Origin: an uncultured Lachnospiraceae bacterium
Lineage (GTDB): Bacteria; Bacillota; Clostridia; Lachnospirales; Lachnospiraceae
Direction: 5' to 3'
Assembly (NCBI GenBank): GCA_944383835.1
Contig: CALWRE010000092.1
Span: forward strand, 1 to 46,620
DNA length: 46,620 nucleotides
Under the pieces are notes generated by a model. That model was not told where the DNA came from, ran no database searches, and saw only the letters and a list, made by a program, of their open reading frames with translations. Position 1 is the first letter of the stretch; every line of letters starts with the position of its first letter. The position numbers and the translations under genes were made by a program. This document shows positions 8,295-17,044 of the stretch, in pieces.

Positions 8295-8301
8295 TAGTAT
8301 G
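8295..8301 (-). promoter_or_regulatory. Sigma-G-like -10 box upstream of spoIVB
   Basis: The minus strand reads CATACTA, an exact match to the forespore sigma-G -10 consensus, 34 nt ahead of the spoIVB start. The -35 position, about 17 nt upstream (around GTGTGA), is a weak match. Known sigma-G control of spoIVB in Bacillus makes this plausible. Confidence 0.5.
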
Positions 8302-8344
8302 CGAAGATATTTTAAAAATCACACATAAATTTTTTGTACAAGAT

Positions 8345-8376
8345 GGAAAAAGCACCCCATTTCTGAGATGCTTTGC
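8345..8376 (-). terminator. Intrinsic terminator after recN
   Basis: Read on the minus strand, arms AAAGCATCTC and GGGGTGCTTT pair over ten bases (two G-U pairs) around a six-base loop and run into TTTTT. It lies about 30 nt past the recN stop and separates recN from spoIVB. Confidence 0.75.
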
Positions 8377-8405
8377 GAAAGCCCATGGCTCGCCATTATT
8401 TGACA

Positions 8406-10094
8406 TTATTTTCCATTTTTTATCTGTGCAGCCAGTTCCTTCATCTCCTGGGCATGGCGGTAGGTCGTTTCCGTCATCTGCGCCCCTCCGATCAGCCGGG
8501 CCAATTCCTCTATGCTGGCCTTTTCATCCAGGCAGCGCACCATTGTACAAGTTTTACCGCCCTCGACCCCTTTTTCAATGAGGAAATGGCGGTCCGCCAT
8601 GGCGGCAATCTGGGCCAGGTGGGTGATGCACAGTACCTGATGACGCCTGCCAATAGCAGAGAGCTTCTCTGCCACCTTCTGGGCCGTCCGGCCGCTGATG
8701 CCTGTGTCAATTTCGTCGAAAATCAGCGTGGGAATATCATCGGTATCCGCCAGCACCGATTTGATCGCCAGCATAATCCGCGATAATTCGCCGCCGGAGG
8801 CCACCTGGGAGAGGGGACGCATCTTCTCCCCCGGATTCATGGAAATCAAAAATTCCGCCTCATCCCAACCGTCCTCATGAAATTCCGGCAGCCTGGAAAA
8901 TTCCATCTCCACCTGGACGTCGAGGAAATTTAAGTCGACCAGGGCCCTGCGAATGGCTTCGGTCAGCCGCACCGCTTCTTTCTGGCGAAGCTGCGAAAGC
9001 TCTGCGCAGAGCTTTTCCAGCCGCCCGCAGACCGCTTCATAGTCTGCCTTCGTCTGATCCCGGCGCTCATTATACTGCTCTAAGGTTTCCAGCCTCTCCT
9101 GCCTCTCCTGCCGGTAAGCCATTACCGCTTCGTAATCCGCCCCGTATTTAGCCTGCAGCCCGCGGATCCGGTCCAGCCTTTCCTCGACCTGACGGTACTG
9201 CTCTGCGTCAAAAGACATTCCCTCAATGTAATCGCTGATCTCCCGCCGCAGATCCTCCATCAGGCTGTCAATGGAAAACAGCTGCTCCTGCATACCGGAA
9301 AGTTCCCCGTCGTATTCCACCAGAGAGGTCATTTCCCGGGCCGCCGCCCCGATGCGGGCCAGCCCGGAGTCGTCCGCCTCCGTGTCCAAAAGCTGATAGA
9401 TCCGGTTCATCCCCTCCACAATCCGGCGGGAATTGGCCATGCGGCGGTAGGCGGCGGCCAGTTCCTCCTCCTCGCCGGGCTTCAGCCTGGCATTGTCGAT
9501 TTCCTGAATCTCATAGCGGCAGAAATCCATCTCCCGCAGCCGGCTTTCTTCGTCCAGCAAAAACTCGGCCATGGCCTTTTTCAAGGCCCGGTACCGGTCG
9601 TAATTTTTCTTCAGCTCTTCCTTCAGACCCCCTGCCTGCTCCCGGATATACTCGTCGAGAATCTCCAGATGCTTCGCCTTTTTTAACAAGGACTGGTGCT
9701 CGTGCTGCCCATGGATGTCGATTAAGAGCTCGGTGGCGCGGCGCGCCATGGACTGGGGCACAATCTCCCCGTTCAGCCGGCATACGCTGCGCCCTGCGTT
9801 TATCCGGCGGCTGACAATCAGCTGCCCATCCTCCTCCAGCTCGACGCCCATCTGGGACAGGGCCTGACGCTTGTCCTCCTCCTCGACTGCAAACACCAGC
9901 TCCGCCAGGGCGCTGTCCGCCCCGGAGCGGACCACGTCCCGCCCCATCTTGCCCCCCAGGGCCGCCGTCACCGCGTCAATCAGGATGGATTTTCCCGCTC
10001 CCGTCTCGCCGGTAAGAATCTGCACTCCCTCGCCCAGATTTAATTCCGCCTCGTCAATCAGAGCAAAATTTTTTACATGAATCGTCAAAAGCAT
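8406..10094 (-). CDS. recN: DNA repair protein RecN
   Basis: RecN is an SMC-like ATPase recruited early to DNA double-strand breaks. The start at 10094 is preceded by GGGAGGA at good spacing; the longer upstream frame has no such support. The 562 residues show Walker A GETGAGKS (29-36) near the N-terminus, a central coiled coil (about 150-370), the ABC signature region VASGGELSRIML and Walker B TLIFDEIDTG. The length fits the family (about 550-580). The gene lies between argR and spoIVB, the classical Firmicute order, and ends in a clear terminator. Confidence 0.97.
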   Translation of the reverse strand: MLLTIHVKNFALIDEAELNLGEGVQILTGETGAGKSILIDAVTAALGGKMGRDVVRSGADSALAELVFAVEEEDKRQALSQMGVELEEDGQLIVSRRINAGRSVCRLNGEIVPQSMARRATELLIDIHGQHEHQSLLKKAKHLEILDEYIREQAGGLKEELKKNYDRYRALKKAMAEFLLDEESRLREMDFCRYEIQEIDNARLKPGEEEELAAAYRRMANSRRIVEGMNRIYQLLDTEADDSGLARIGAAAREMTSLVEYDGELSGMQEQLFSIDSLMEDLRREISDYIEGMSFDAEQYRQVEERLDRIRGLQAKYGADYEAVMAYRQERQERLETLEQYNERRDQTKADYEAVCGRLEKLCAELSQLRQKEAVRLTEAIRRALVDLNFLDVQVEMEFSRLPEFHEDGWDEAEFLISMNPGEKMRPLSQVASGGELSRIMLAIKSVLADTDDIPTLIFDEIDTGISGRTAQKVAEKLSAIGRRHQVLCITHLAQIAAMADRHFLIEKGVEGGKTCTMVRCLDEKASIEELARLIGGAQMTETTYRHAQEMKELAAQIKNGK

Positions 10095-10156
10095 ATTCTG
10101 TCCTCCCGGCTCCGCCGCTTTGCCGTCCGCCAGACCTCCTGCCCCCTGCAGGCGGC

Positions 10157-10603
10157 CTACAGCATGCGGCGAATCTTTTCCATCAATACACGGGTCTCTT
10201 CGACGCTTCGGATCGCGCACATGATCGTATCGTCCCCGGCGATGGAGCCCACAATCTCCGTAAAATTCATCGCATCCAAAGCGGCAGCCACCGCGCCGGC
10301 CATCCCGGACGCGGTGCGGATCACCAAGATATTCTGCGCCATATCCATCGAAACGAAGCCAGCCCGAAAGGCGTCCATATAACGCCCCGCCACCGAGTCC
10401 TCCTTTCCCGGCATGGCCGCATACCGCTGGCGTCCGTCCTCGGAAAGCACCTTGGACAAGTGCAGCTCCCGGATATCCCGCGAGACAGTGGCCTGGGTCA
10501 CGGAAAAACCTTCGCGGTTCAGCCGTTCGGCCAGTTCTTCCTGGGTTGTAATCTCATATTTTTCGATAAGTTCCAGAATCTTGTCCTGACGTCTCCCTTT
10601 CAT
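10157..10603 (-). CDS. argR: Arginine repressor ArgR/AhrC
   Basis: This is a hexameric transcription factor that represses arginine biosynthesis and activates catabolism when it binds arginine. The 148 residues are the usual length. An N-terminal winged helix carries the hallmark QATVSRDIRELHL, and the C-terminal oligomerisation and arginine-binding domain includes SIAGDDTIMCAIRS. AGGAGG sits just ahead of the ATG, within the gap after the nadK stop. The location between nadK and recN is conserved in spore-forming Firmicutes. Confidence 0.97.
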   Translation of the reverse strand: MKGRRQDKILELIEKYEITTQEELAERLNREGFSVTQATVSRDIRELHLSKVLSEDGRQRYAAMPGKEDSVAGRYMDAFRAGFVSMDMAQNILVIRTASGMAGAVAAALDAMNFTEIVGSIAGDDTIMCAIRSVEETRVLMEKIRRML

Positions 10604-10611
10604 GTATCCTC

Positions 10612-11418
10612 CTATCTGTCGCCCATCTTCTTTCTCAGTGCTTCCAGAAAACTCTGCTTATTATATTTAATCAGCCGTACCGTCTCGCTGGCACGGCAGA
10701 TCTCTATCCTGTCTCCCGGCAAAAGCTCCGCCACCTCGTTGCCGTCAAAGGCCGCCAGCCCCAGGGCATTTTTGCGGGAAGGATGCTCCATCATCTCCAG
10801 CTCCACCACGGAACGGGATTCGAGGACAATGCTGCGGCTGATCAGGGTATGGGGGGATACCGGCGTCAGAACGATCAGAGAGGCCCTCGGATTGACCACC
10901 GGGCCGCCGGCTGAAAGATTGTAGCCGGTGGAGCCGGTAGGCGTCGCCACCACCATTCCATCAGCCTGATATGTAGTCAGATACTCGCCGTCCACGTAGA
11001 CCTTGAAATACAGGACCGTCAGACCGCGCCCTCCTATGGCGATGTCGTTGAGGGCCACATCCTCATACAGGATCTCCTCCCCTCTTGCGACACGGCCCCG
11101 AAGCATCATTCTCTCTTCAAAGGAAACCTGCCCCTCCACCAGCTGGCGAATCGCGTCGTCCACATGGTCCCGGTCCACCTCCGCCAGATAGCCCAGATTT
11201 CCCAGGTTAATCCCCAAAAAAGGCAGATGCCGGTCCCGAAACTCCCGCGCCGCCTGCAGGAGAGTGCCGTCTCCTCCAAAAACCAGCACGCATTCCGTGT
11301 CCTCCCTGGGGCTTTCGGTGCAGACGCAGCCCAGAGAAACCAGCTTTTCCCCTACCTGCTTTGCCATGCGGATTGCTTCCGCCTTGCCGCTGTTGGCAAT
11401 CAACATAAAATTTTTCAT
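10612..11418 (-). CDS. nadK: NAD kinase
   Basis: The enzyme phosphorylates NAD to NADP in the cytosol. The 268 residues contain the NAD-kinase GGDGT motif (48-52) and the downstream conserved strand/loop with TPTGSTGYNLSAGGP, followed by NPRASLIVLTPV. Length and motif order are typical of the Firmicute PpnK family. Its ATG overlaps the tlyA stop (ATGA), so it is translationally coupled to the rRNA methyltransferase gene, and argR follows after eight bases. Confidence 0.97.
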   Translation of the reverse strand: MKNFMLIANSGKAEAIRMAKQVGEKLVSLGCVCTESPREDTECVLVFGGDGTLLQAAREFRDRHLPFLGINLGNLGYLAEVDRDHVDDAIRQLVEGQVSFEERMMLRGRVARGEEILYEDVALNDIAIGGRGLTVLYFKVYVDGEYLTTYQADGMVVATPTGSTGYNLSAGGPVVNPRASLIVLTPVSPHTLISRSIVLESRSVVELEMMEHPSRKNALGLAAFDGNEVAELLPGDRIEICRASETVRLIKYNKQSFLEALRKKMGDR

Positions 11419-12215
11419 AATGCCTCGTGCGCCCTCTCTACTGTCAAATCCACGTCCACAGCTGTCTCCGGGAAAGCCGGATCCTCTCCCTTTCCCAAAT
11501 ATAACAAATATTCAATATTTCCTTCTGGCCCTTTGATCGGCGAATAGTCCAGGTTTAAAATGCGGTAATCCAGCGTTCCGGCAAAGTCTATGACCTTCTC
11601 GATCACTTCCCTGTGCACGGCCTTATCCCGCACCACGCCTTTTTTGCCCACCTTCTCCCGGCCCGCCTCGAACTGAGGCTTTACCAGGCAGACCGCCTGG
11701 GCCGCGGGAGCGAGAAGCTCGCGCAAGGGGCCCAAGACCTTCGTCAGCGAGATAAAGGACACGTCCACCGAGGCGAAGGAAATCTCCTCCCCGATATCCT
11801 CCGGCGTTACATAACGGATGTTGGTCCGTTCCATGCAGACGACCCGCGGATCCTCCCGCAGCTTCCAGTGCAGCTGTCCGCGCCCCACATCCACCGAATA
11901 GACCTTCGCCGCCCCGTTTTGCAGCATGCAGTCCGTAAACCCTCCGGTGGAGGCTCCCACGTCCATGCATACCTTTCCCGCCAGGTCAAGGCCGAAGGCC
12001 TGAACCGCCTTTTCCAGCTTCAGCCCGCCGCGGCTCACATAGGGCAGGCGCGAGCCTCTGACCTCCAGGGCCGCCTCCTCGTCAAAGGCCGTCCCGGCCT
12101 TATCCTCCTTCTGCCCGTCCACATAGACGATCCCTTCCATGATCATGGCTTTGGCCTTTTCCCGGGAATCGGCCAATCCTCTTTTTACCAGCAGCACATC
12201 CAGGCGCTCCTTCAT
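11415..12215 (-). CDS. tlyA: TlyA/YqxC family rRNA 2'-O-methyltransferase
   Basis: This SAM-dependent methyltransferase family modifies rRNA riboses (16S/23S in mycobacteria). The 266 residues comprise an N-terminal S4 RNA-binding domain (1-60, MKERLDVLLVKRGLADSREKA) and a FtsJ-type Rossmann domain with the SAM motif DVGASTGGFTD (85-95), VDVSFISL and the late KPQFEAGREKVGKKGVVRD. Its position in the ispA-tlyA-nadK-argR-recN run is conserved. Only about 60 purine-rich bases separate it from ispA, where dxs usually lies in related genomes. Confidence 0.95.
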   Translation of the reverse strand: MKERLDVLLVKRGLADSREKAKAMIMEGIVYVDGQKEDKAGTAFDEEAALEVRGSRLPYVSRGGLKLEKAVQAFGLDLAGKVCMDVGASTGGFTDCMLQNGAAKVYSVDVGRGQLHWKLREDPRVVCMERTNIRYVTPEDIGEEISFASVDVSFISLTKVLGPLRELLAPAAQAVCLVKPQFEAGREKVGKKGVVRDKAVHREVIEKVIDFAGTLDYRILNLDYSPIKGPEGNIEYLLYLGKGEDPAFPETAVDVDLTVERAHEAL

Positions 12216-12275
12216 TCCGGTTTCCCGCCTTTCTATCTCGATGTCTTTCTTTTCTCTTTCTTTAAGTCTTTCTTC
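12216..12275 (-). other. Polypurine spacer where dxs is usually found
   Basis: On the minus strand this spacer is almost entirely A and G (AAGAAAGAG-type runs) with no hairpin or coding signal. In many related genomes dxs sits between ispA and tlyA. Nothing here looks like a dxs remnant. Confidence 0.5.
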
Positions 12276-13163
12276 TTATTTCTCCCGATGGATCAGATAG
12301 GCGAACAGCTCCTCCAGGAATTCATTCCGGGAAGGAAAGGCGCCAAGCGCCTGGATTGCCCGCCGGGAAAGATTTTCCACCTGCTTTTTCGCCTCCTCCA
12401 TTCCATAAAGGCTCACATAGGTGTTCTTGCTGTTCTTTTCATCGCTGCCCACCGGCTTGCCTAACACCTCCGAAGTGCTGGTCACATCTAGTATATCGTC
12501 CTGGATCTGGAAGGCGACGCCTAAGTCGCAGGCAATCTGCTCCACCGCCTTTACCTGCTCTGCGCTCGCTCCGGCCAGCACGGCTCCGATCATCATCGAG
12601 GCCTCCAAAAGGGCTCCGGTCTTTAACCGATAGACAAAATCCAGCTGCTCCCCGCTCATCGGCCGGCCGGTCAGTTCCACGTCCACGGTCTGCCCTCCGA
12701 TCATCCCGTAGATTCCGGTCTTGGCCGCCAGAATGCGGATGGCTTCTCCCACGCGCTCCGGGTGGGAGGTGTGGGCAAAGGCTCCGGCCGCCGTCTCAAA
12801 GGCGAAGATCATCAGGCCATCTCCGGCCAGGATCGCCATTGCCTCGCCGTATTCCACCCAGGTGGTCTTTTTCCCCCGCCTGTATTCGTCCCCGTCCATC
12901 GCCGGCAGATCGTCGTGCACCAAAGAAGACGTATGGATCATCTCGATGGCCGCCATAAAGGGGCCGATTTCCTCCCCTTTTCCGCCAAACAGTTTCCAGG
13001 TTTCCTCCATTAACATCGGGCGGAGCCTCTTGCCCCCCGCCAGGACGCTGTAATCCATCGCCGCAAGGACCGTCTTCTGAAACCCTGTCTCCTCCGGCAG
13101 ATACCGGCGGACAATGGCTTCGACCTCCTCCGTGCGGTTTTTCAGCTGTTCTTTAAAATTCAT
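12276..13163 (-). CDS. ispA: Polyprenyl (farnesyl/geranyl) diphosphate synthase
   Basis: It condenses IPP with allylic diphosphates to make C15 (or C20) prenyl diphosphates for isoprenoid synthesis. The start at 13163 (GGAGAG upstream) overlaps the end of xseB by 11 nt. The 295 residues carry the first aspartate-rich motif DDLPAMD (84-90) and the second, DDILD (222-226), each with its magnesium-binding aspartates, plus GGKRLRP near the N-terminus. Length and motifs match IspA. Chain length cannot be fixed from the sequence alone. It is linked to xseA-xseB as in other Firmicutes. Confidence 0.95.
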   Translation of the reverse strand: MNFKEQLKNRTEEVEAIVRRYLPEETGFQKTVLAAMDYSVLAGGKRLRPMLMEETWKLFGGKGEEIGPFMAAIEMIHTSSLVHDDLPAMDGDEYRRGKKTTWVEYGEAMAILAGDGLMIFAFETAAGAFAHTSHPERVGEAIRILAAKTGIYGMIGGQTVDVELTGRPMSGEQLDFVYRLKTGALLEASMMIGAVLAGASAEQVKAVEQIACDLGVAFQIQDDILDVTSTSEVLGKPVGSDEKNSKNTYVSLYGMEEAKKQVENLSRRAIQALGAFPSRNEFLEELFAYLIHREK

Positions 13164-13392
13164 GGCTCTCTCCATTCTCGTCCAAAATCCGACATTGCTT
13201 TTCAACCTTATCGATCTTATCATTGCACAGACGGACCATCTTCATTCCTTCCGTATAAAGGGCGAAGGCCTCCTCCAGGCTCTGGCCGCCGTTATCCAGC
13301 TCTCCCAAAATATCGTTCAGCCGCCCAAAGGCCTCCTCCATCGTCTGCTCGCCGCCATCCTGCATCGTCTTTTCCTTTTCCTGCTTTCCCAT
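13153..13392 (-). CDS. xseB: Exodeoxyribonuclease VII small subunit
   Basis: The 79-residue helical subunit joins XseA to form exonuclease VII, which degrades single-stranded DNA. The family core MEEAFGRLNDILGELDNG and the SLEEAFALYTEGMKM segment are clear. The ATG abuts the xseA stop, and its end overlaps the ispA start, so translation of all three is probably coupled. Confidence 0.95.
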   Translation of the reverse strand: MGKQEKEKTMQDGGEQTMEEAFGRLNDILGELDNGGQSLEEAFALYTEGMKMVRLCNDKIDKVEKQCRILDENGESHEF

Positions 13393-14610
13393 CTATTTTA
13401 CTGCCTCCGCATCTCTGTCTTCTTCTACCCGGACGGCAAAGGCCCCGTCCTTCAGATGGACCGTCAGCCGCTCTCCCCCATGGACCTGCGACGCGGACAG
13501 GACGCCCTGCCCCCTTTCGTCGGTCACATAGGCGTAGCCGCCTCCCAGCCTTTTTAAGGGGCTCAGCCCCTCCAGCCGGGACGCCGCCAGGCTCAGCCGG
13601 TGCCGCTCTCCCTCCAGCCGCCTGTCCATGGCAGACCGCAGCCGGTCTTCGAGATCCGCCAGATTTTGGCGCAGGCTGTCAATTCGATAGCCCGGACGAT
13701 ACAGGCGCAGCCGCAGCTCGCAGCTTTTCAGCCTCTCCCTTTCCCGGGACAGCCTGTCCTGCATCCGGCGGACGAGAATTCTACGCTTCTCCTCCAGGCT
13801 CTCCATAAAGCCGTAATAATCATATACCGCCAATTCCGCTGCCGCAGACGGGGTAGGAGCCCGCAGATCCGCCACGTAATCGGCGATGGTGGTATCCGTC
13901 TCATGCCCCACCGCGGAGATCACCGGGGTATCGCAGTCAAAAATCGCCTGCGCGACAATCTCTTCATTGAAGGCCCATAAATCCTCCAGGGAGCCTCCGC
14001 CCCTTCCGACAATCATGCAGTCCGGATGCAGGCGATCCAGCCTTTCTATGGCTGCGGCTATGCTCTCCGGCGCCCCCTCGCCCTGGACCTGGGCCGGCGA
14101 CAGGATCACCTGCACGTAAGGATTTCTTCGGTGGGCCACGTTGATAATATCCCGGATGGCCGCCCCGGTCGGAGCGGTCACAACGCCAAGCACCCGGACA
14201 AAGGCCGGAATCGGCCTTTTATATTCCGGGGCGAACATTCCTCTCTCGGCCAGCCGCGCCTTGCATTCCTCAAACCGCCGGTACAGCTCGCCCAGCCCGT
14301 CCAGTTCAATCCTCCTGGCATACAGCTGGTAGCGCCCTTCTCTCTCATAGACGCTGATCTGTCCGGTGACCAGCACCTTCTGTCCGTTCTGCATGGAAAA
14401 CGCAAGACCCCGGCGATTGCCGGCAAACATGACGGCCGCCATAGAGCCGCCCTCATCCTTCAGCGTAAAGTAGATGTGACCTGAGGTATGATACTTCAGA
14501 TTAGAGACCTCGCCCCGCACACACAGGCCGGACAGCAGAAAGTCCTGGATGAACATGCCCTTGATATAGCCGTTGACCTGGGATACGGTATAAATGCTGC
14601 ATCCGCTCAT
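13393..14610 (-). CDS. xseA: Exodeoxyribonuclease VII large subunit
   Basis: This is the catalytic subunit of exonuclease VII. The 405 residues begin with an OB-fold nucleic-acid-binding domain ([20 protein letters not shown]). The catalytic domain follows with [29 protein letters not shown] and [27 protein letters not shown], and then a coiled coil that binds XseB. Length is normal. The ATG overlaps the nusB stop by four bases (ATGA). Confidence 0.97.
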   Translation of the reverse strand: MSGCSIYTVSQVNGYIKGMFIQDFLLSGLCVRGEVSNLKYHTSGHIYFTLKDEGGSMAAVMFAGNRRGLAFSMQNGQKVLVTGQISVYEREGRYQLYARRIELDGLGELYRRFEECKARLAERGMFAPEYKRPIPAFVRVLGVVTAPTGAAIRDIINVAHRRNPYVQVILSPAQVQGEGAPESIAAAIERLDRLHPDCMIVGRGGGSLEDLWAFNEEIVAQAIFDCDTPVISAVGHETDTTIADYVADLRAPTPSAAAELAVYDYYGFMESLEEKRRILVRRMQDRLSRERERLKSCELRLRLYRPGYRIDSLRQNLADLEDRLRSAMDRRLEGERHRLSLAASRLEGLSPLKRLGGGYAYVTDERGQGVLSASQVHGGERLTVHLKDGAFAVRVEEDRDAEAVK

Positions 14611-15035
14611 ACCGGATCGCGTTCCACCAGGCGGGCCAGAATCCCATTGACAAAGCTGGGGGAATCCTCCCCGCCAAACTTCTTGGCTATCTCCACCGCC
14701 TCATTGATCGCCACCTTCGTAGGGACCTCATCGTCATATTTCATCTCATAGAGAGCGAGACGCAGAACCGTCAGGTCTGCCTTGCCCATCCGCTTCGTTC
14801 TCCATCCTTCCGCTGCCTGGTCGATCTCCCCGTCGAGTTCCTCCGCCTTCCCGCAGATGGCCAGAACCTTATCCAAAAGAGCCTGCCTGTCTTCCTCGGC
14901 GATCCGAGCCTGTCCATCCTTCGGCTCCAGCAGTTCCAGGTAGCGCTCCATCTGTTCGCCCCATTCATCCGCCGGAAAAAAATCCCGGCGAAACAGCATT
15001 CTAAAAACATGTTCTCTGGCTTCGTGCCTCGTCAT
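14607..15035 (-). CDS. nusB: Transcription antitermination factor NusB
   Basis: NusB binds boxA RNA with NusE (S10) in rRNA antitermination complexes. The 142-residue all-helical protein has the family ends: [19 protein letters not shown] at the N-terminus and [20 protein letters not shown] followed by [10 protein letters not shown] at the C-terminus. GGAGG precedes the ATG. Its location just upstream of xseA is standard in Firmicutes; folD is not between them here. Confidence 0.96.
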   Translation of the reverse strand: MTRHEAREHVFRMLFRRDFFPADEWGEQMERYLELLEPKDGQARIAEEDRQALLDKVLAICGKAEELDGEIDQAAEGWRTKRMGKADLTVLRLALYEMKYDDEVPTKVAINEAVEIAKKFGGEDSPSFVNGILARLVERDPV

Positions 15036-15189
15036 AAATTTTCTTCCTCCGAATCATTCGCGCAAGAAAGAGGGACATCCCGACGATCTGCTGTTAAACA
15101 TGCCGCAGCGCCGCCTCCGCCGGAACTTGGATTCCGGCAGCCGCAGCCTGCCCGCACAGATCATCGGAATATCCCCCGCTCTGCCCTTC
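15036..15189. other. Spacer between Asp23 gene and nusB
   Basis: No convincing gene is present. A small inverted repeat (CCGGAA and TTCCGG with a six-base loop, near 15120-15137) lacks a T-run, so I do not call it a terminator. The nusB ribosome site is at its left end. Confidence 0.4.
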
Positions 15190-15579
15190 TTATTTCGCCG
15201 GCTCCAGATTCACTCCGGCTACCTTTACGTTCACATCCAGCACAGAGAAACCAGTCATATTCTCGATGGCAGCCTTTACCTTCTCCTGCACCTTGCCGCA
15301 GACGGCGGGAATGCTGTATCCATAATCCAGGTTCAGGGCCAGATCCACGGAAACCGTTCCGTCAAAGACCTCCACCTTCACACCCTTGGACAGGTTCTTC
15401 ATTCCCAGCTTTGCCACCAGTTCATTGGTCACATTGCCGGCCATGGACGCGACTCCCTTTACCTCGGTGGCCGCCAGCCCGGCAATAATCGCGATCACCT
15501 CATCCGCGATCTGCACTTCGCCTACCTTGTCTTTCTCGTATACCGTATGGGTACTTCTATTGGCCAATGCCTCACTCAC
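15190..15579 (-). CDS. Asp23/Gls24 family envelope stress protein (YqhY-like)
   Basis: The 129 residues match the Asp23 family: IADEVIAIIAGLAATEVKGVA near the N-terminus, then GVKVEVFDGTVSVDLALNLDYGYSIP. The family is implicated in cell-envelope homeostasis; the Bacillus YqhY member, which lies between accBC and nusB, is linked to fatty-acid synthesis control. A GTG start at 15579 is supported by GGAGG eight bases upstream. The gene lies between spoIIIAH and nusB, matching yqhY position, but accB and accC are absent. The exact role is not determinable here. Confidence 0.92.
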   Translation of the reverse strand: MSEALANRSTHTVYEKDKVGEVQIADEVIAIIAGLAATEVKGVASMAGNVTNELVAKLGMKNLSKGVKVEVFDGTVSVDLALNLDYGYSIPAVCGKVQEKVKAAIENMTGFSVLDVNVKVAGVNLEPAK

Positions 15580-15610
15580 AGCAGTTACCTCCTATGTCTC
15601 TTCCTATTCC

Positions 15611-15637
15611 GAAAAGTACGCCCAGTCCGGGCGTACT
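15611..15637 (-). terminator. Terminator of the spoIIIA operon
   Basis: Perfect nine-base arms AGTACGCCC and GGGCGTACT enclose a five-base loop. On the minus strand the stem runs into TTTTC, about 55 nt beyond the spoIIIAH stop. The U-run is short, so efficiency is uncertain. Confidence 0.7.
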
Positions 15638-15692
15638 CCGTCTTATCCTTTATTCTACCCAAATATGGAGACTTTTGCAAGGGGAAATATGC

Positions 15693-16445
15693 TTACTCTC
15701 CGATTTCCAGCAGAGTGATGACAATCTTATCCGCGCTGACCTCGGTTTTGCGCTTGACGATATCCTCCACCTGGGCCCGCTCGGCGTCGGTCAGGGAAGT
15801 GCGGCCCACCACCACGTCCACCGAATCATTGTTTATGTATACAATGCAGTTTTCAAATCCTTTGGCGGCAAGCAGGGACTCCGCAGCCGTCTCCTTCTCC
15901 GCAATCGCCGTCAGATTCAGCATACTGTCGATGGCCTCCTGCTTCTGCGCTTCGTCCACGTTGGCGTTGTCTATGATCTGCATCAGGGTTTCCTTATTCT
16001 TCGCCCTGGTCTGTTCTCTGGACAGTTGGACACTGGCCACGTAATCCAGGACCGTGCTCCCGCCTGTGAGGATAGCCGTTCCAGGCGTATCGCTTTCCAC
16101 ATCCGGGCTGCTCTGAAGCGTCGCCTCCCCGGAGGCTTCGCTTTCCGCCTGGGCGTTCACCTCCCCTGCGGCCGTCTCTCCGGTCTGCACGCTTTTCCCG
16201 TTTGCGGCGGTTTCCTCGCTCCCGCTCAAGGTCTCCTGGAGGGCGGAGGTCAGAGCCTCGTTTTCCGCCAGAATGTCCTCATCTGAAATGTCAAGCAGTT
16301 CATCCACCACATTTTCCTCCCCCGAGGCGGCCGCCTGAGAGTCGGCGTCTTTGTTGTCAGCGGTATAATTCAGATATCCGGCCACCGCAATCATCACCGC
16401 CAGCAAAGTCAAAACCACCTGATTCTTCTTTAAAATTCGTCTCAT
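15693..16445 (-). CDS. spoIIIAH: Stage III sporulation protein AH
   Basis: SpoIIIAH is the mother-cell membrane protein that pairs with SpoIIQ across the intermembrane space to build the feeding-tube channel to the forespore. The 250 residues have an N-terminal membrane anchor (VVLTLLAVMIAVAGYLNYTA), a low-complexity acidic linker (about 35-130) and a conserved C-terminal ring-forming domain (MLNLTAIAEKETAAESLLAAKGF onward) related to YscJ/FliF folds. It is the last gene of the spoIIIA operon, 20 nt past spoIIIAG, and a terminator follows. Confidence 0.95.
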   Translation of the reverse strand: MRRILKKNQVVLTLLAVMIAVAGYLNYTADNKDADSQAAASGEENVVDELLDISDEDILAENEALTSALQETLSGSEETAANGKSVQTGETAAGEVNAQAESEASGEATLQSSPDVESDTPGTAILTGGSTVLDYVASVQLSREQTRAKNKETLMQIIDNANVDEAQKQEAIDSMLNLTAIAEKETAAESLLAAKGFENCIVYINNDSVDVVVGRTSLTDAERAQVEDIVKRKTEVSADKIVITLLEIGE

Positions 16446-16465
16446 ACGGTAACGCTCCTTCTTAC

Positions 16466-17044
16466 TTACGGCTGTGAAGCCATCTTACATACTTTAATTT
16501 TATGTGTGGGAATATCAAATAATGCCTGAACCGCGGCAGAGATTTCCGCCTGAATGCTGGCCCGGTCTCCGCCCTCGCAGGAAACCACCACGCCCTCCAC
16601 CTGGGGCATCAGTTCTTTGACCACGTAAGGTGCCCCATTTCCTTCTCCATAGAGAACCGTCTGGCTGTCCTCGCTGATCTCATAATTATCCCTTACCCCG
16701 CCCTGGGCGTCCGTCTCCCTCGTCACGCTTTCCTGGCGGGACAGGTCGTTTTGCAGCACCTGCTCCGAAGAAGCGGAAATTGTTACCATTACCTCCACCC
16801 TGCCGGCTCCCTCAATGGTAGAGAGCACCTCCTCCAGCCGGTTTTCCAGCTCGGCTGCGTAGGACTGTGCGCTCTGCGCATCCTGGACGGCCGGCTGCGT
16901 CTCCGTTTCCCTTATCTCCTCTTCGGCCGGACTGGCCGGAAAGACAAGCATCGCCAGGATAAGCCCCACTGCCAGCAAAAAGATAAATTTCCGATTCCCC
17001 ATATCGCTCCAAAATTTTTTCCATGAGAATCCCTTTGCGTTCAT
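16466..17044 (-). CDS. spoIIIAG: Stage III sporulation protein AG
   Basis: The 192-residue SpoIIIAG forms a large ring in the intermembrane space of the SpoIIIA-SpoIIQ channel. One N-terminal membrane segment (FIFLLAVGLILAMLVF) is followed by a linker and a ring-building domain: YAAELENRLEEVLSTIEGAG, then VEVMVTISA, and later VEGVVVSCEGGD. Its ATG overlaps the spoIIIAF stop (ATGA), so the two are coupled. Length and order fit the family. Confidence 0.96.
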   Translation of the reverse strand: MNAKGFSWKKFWSDMGNRKFIFLLAVGLILAMLVFPASPAEEEIRETETQPAVQDAQSAQSYAAELENRLEEVLSTIEGAGRVEVMVTISASSEQVLQNDLSRQESVTRETDAQGGVRDNYEISEDSQTVLYGEGNGAPYVVKELMPQVEGVVVSCEGGDRASIQAEISAAVQALFDIPTHKIKVCKMASQP

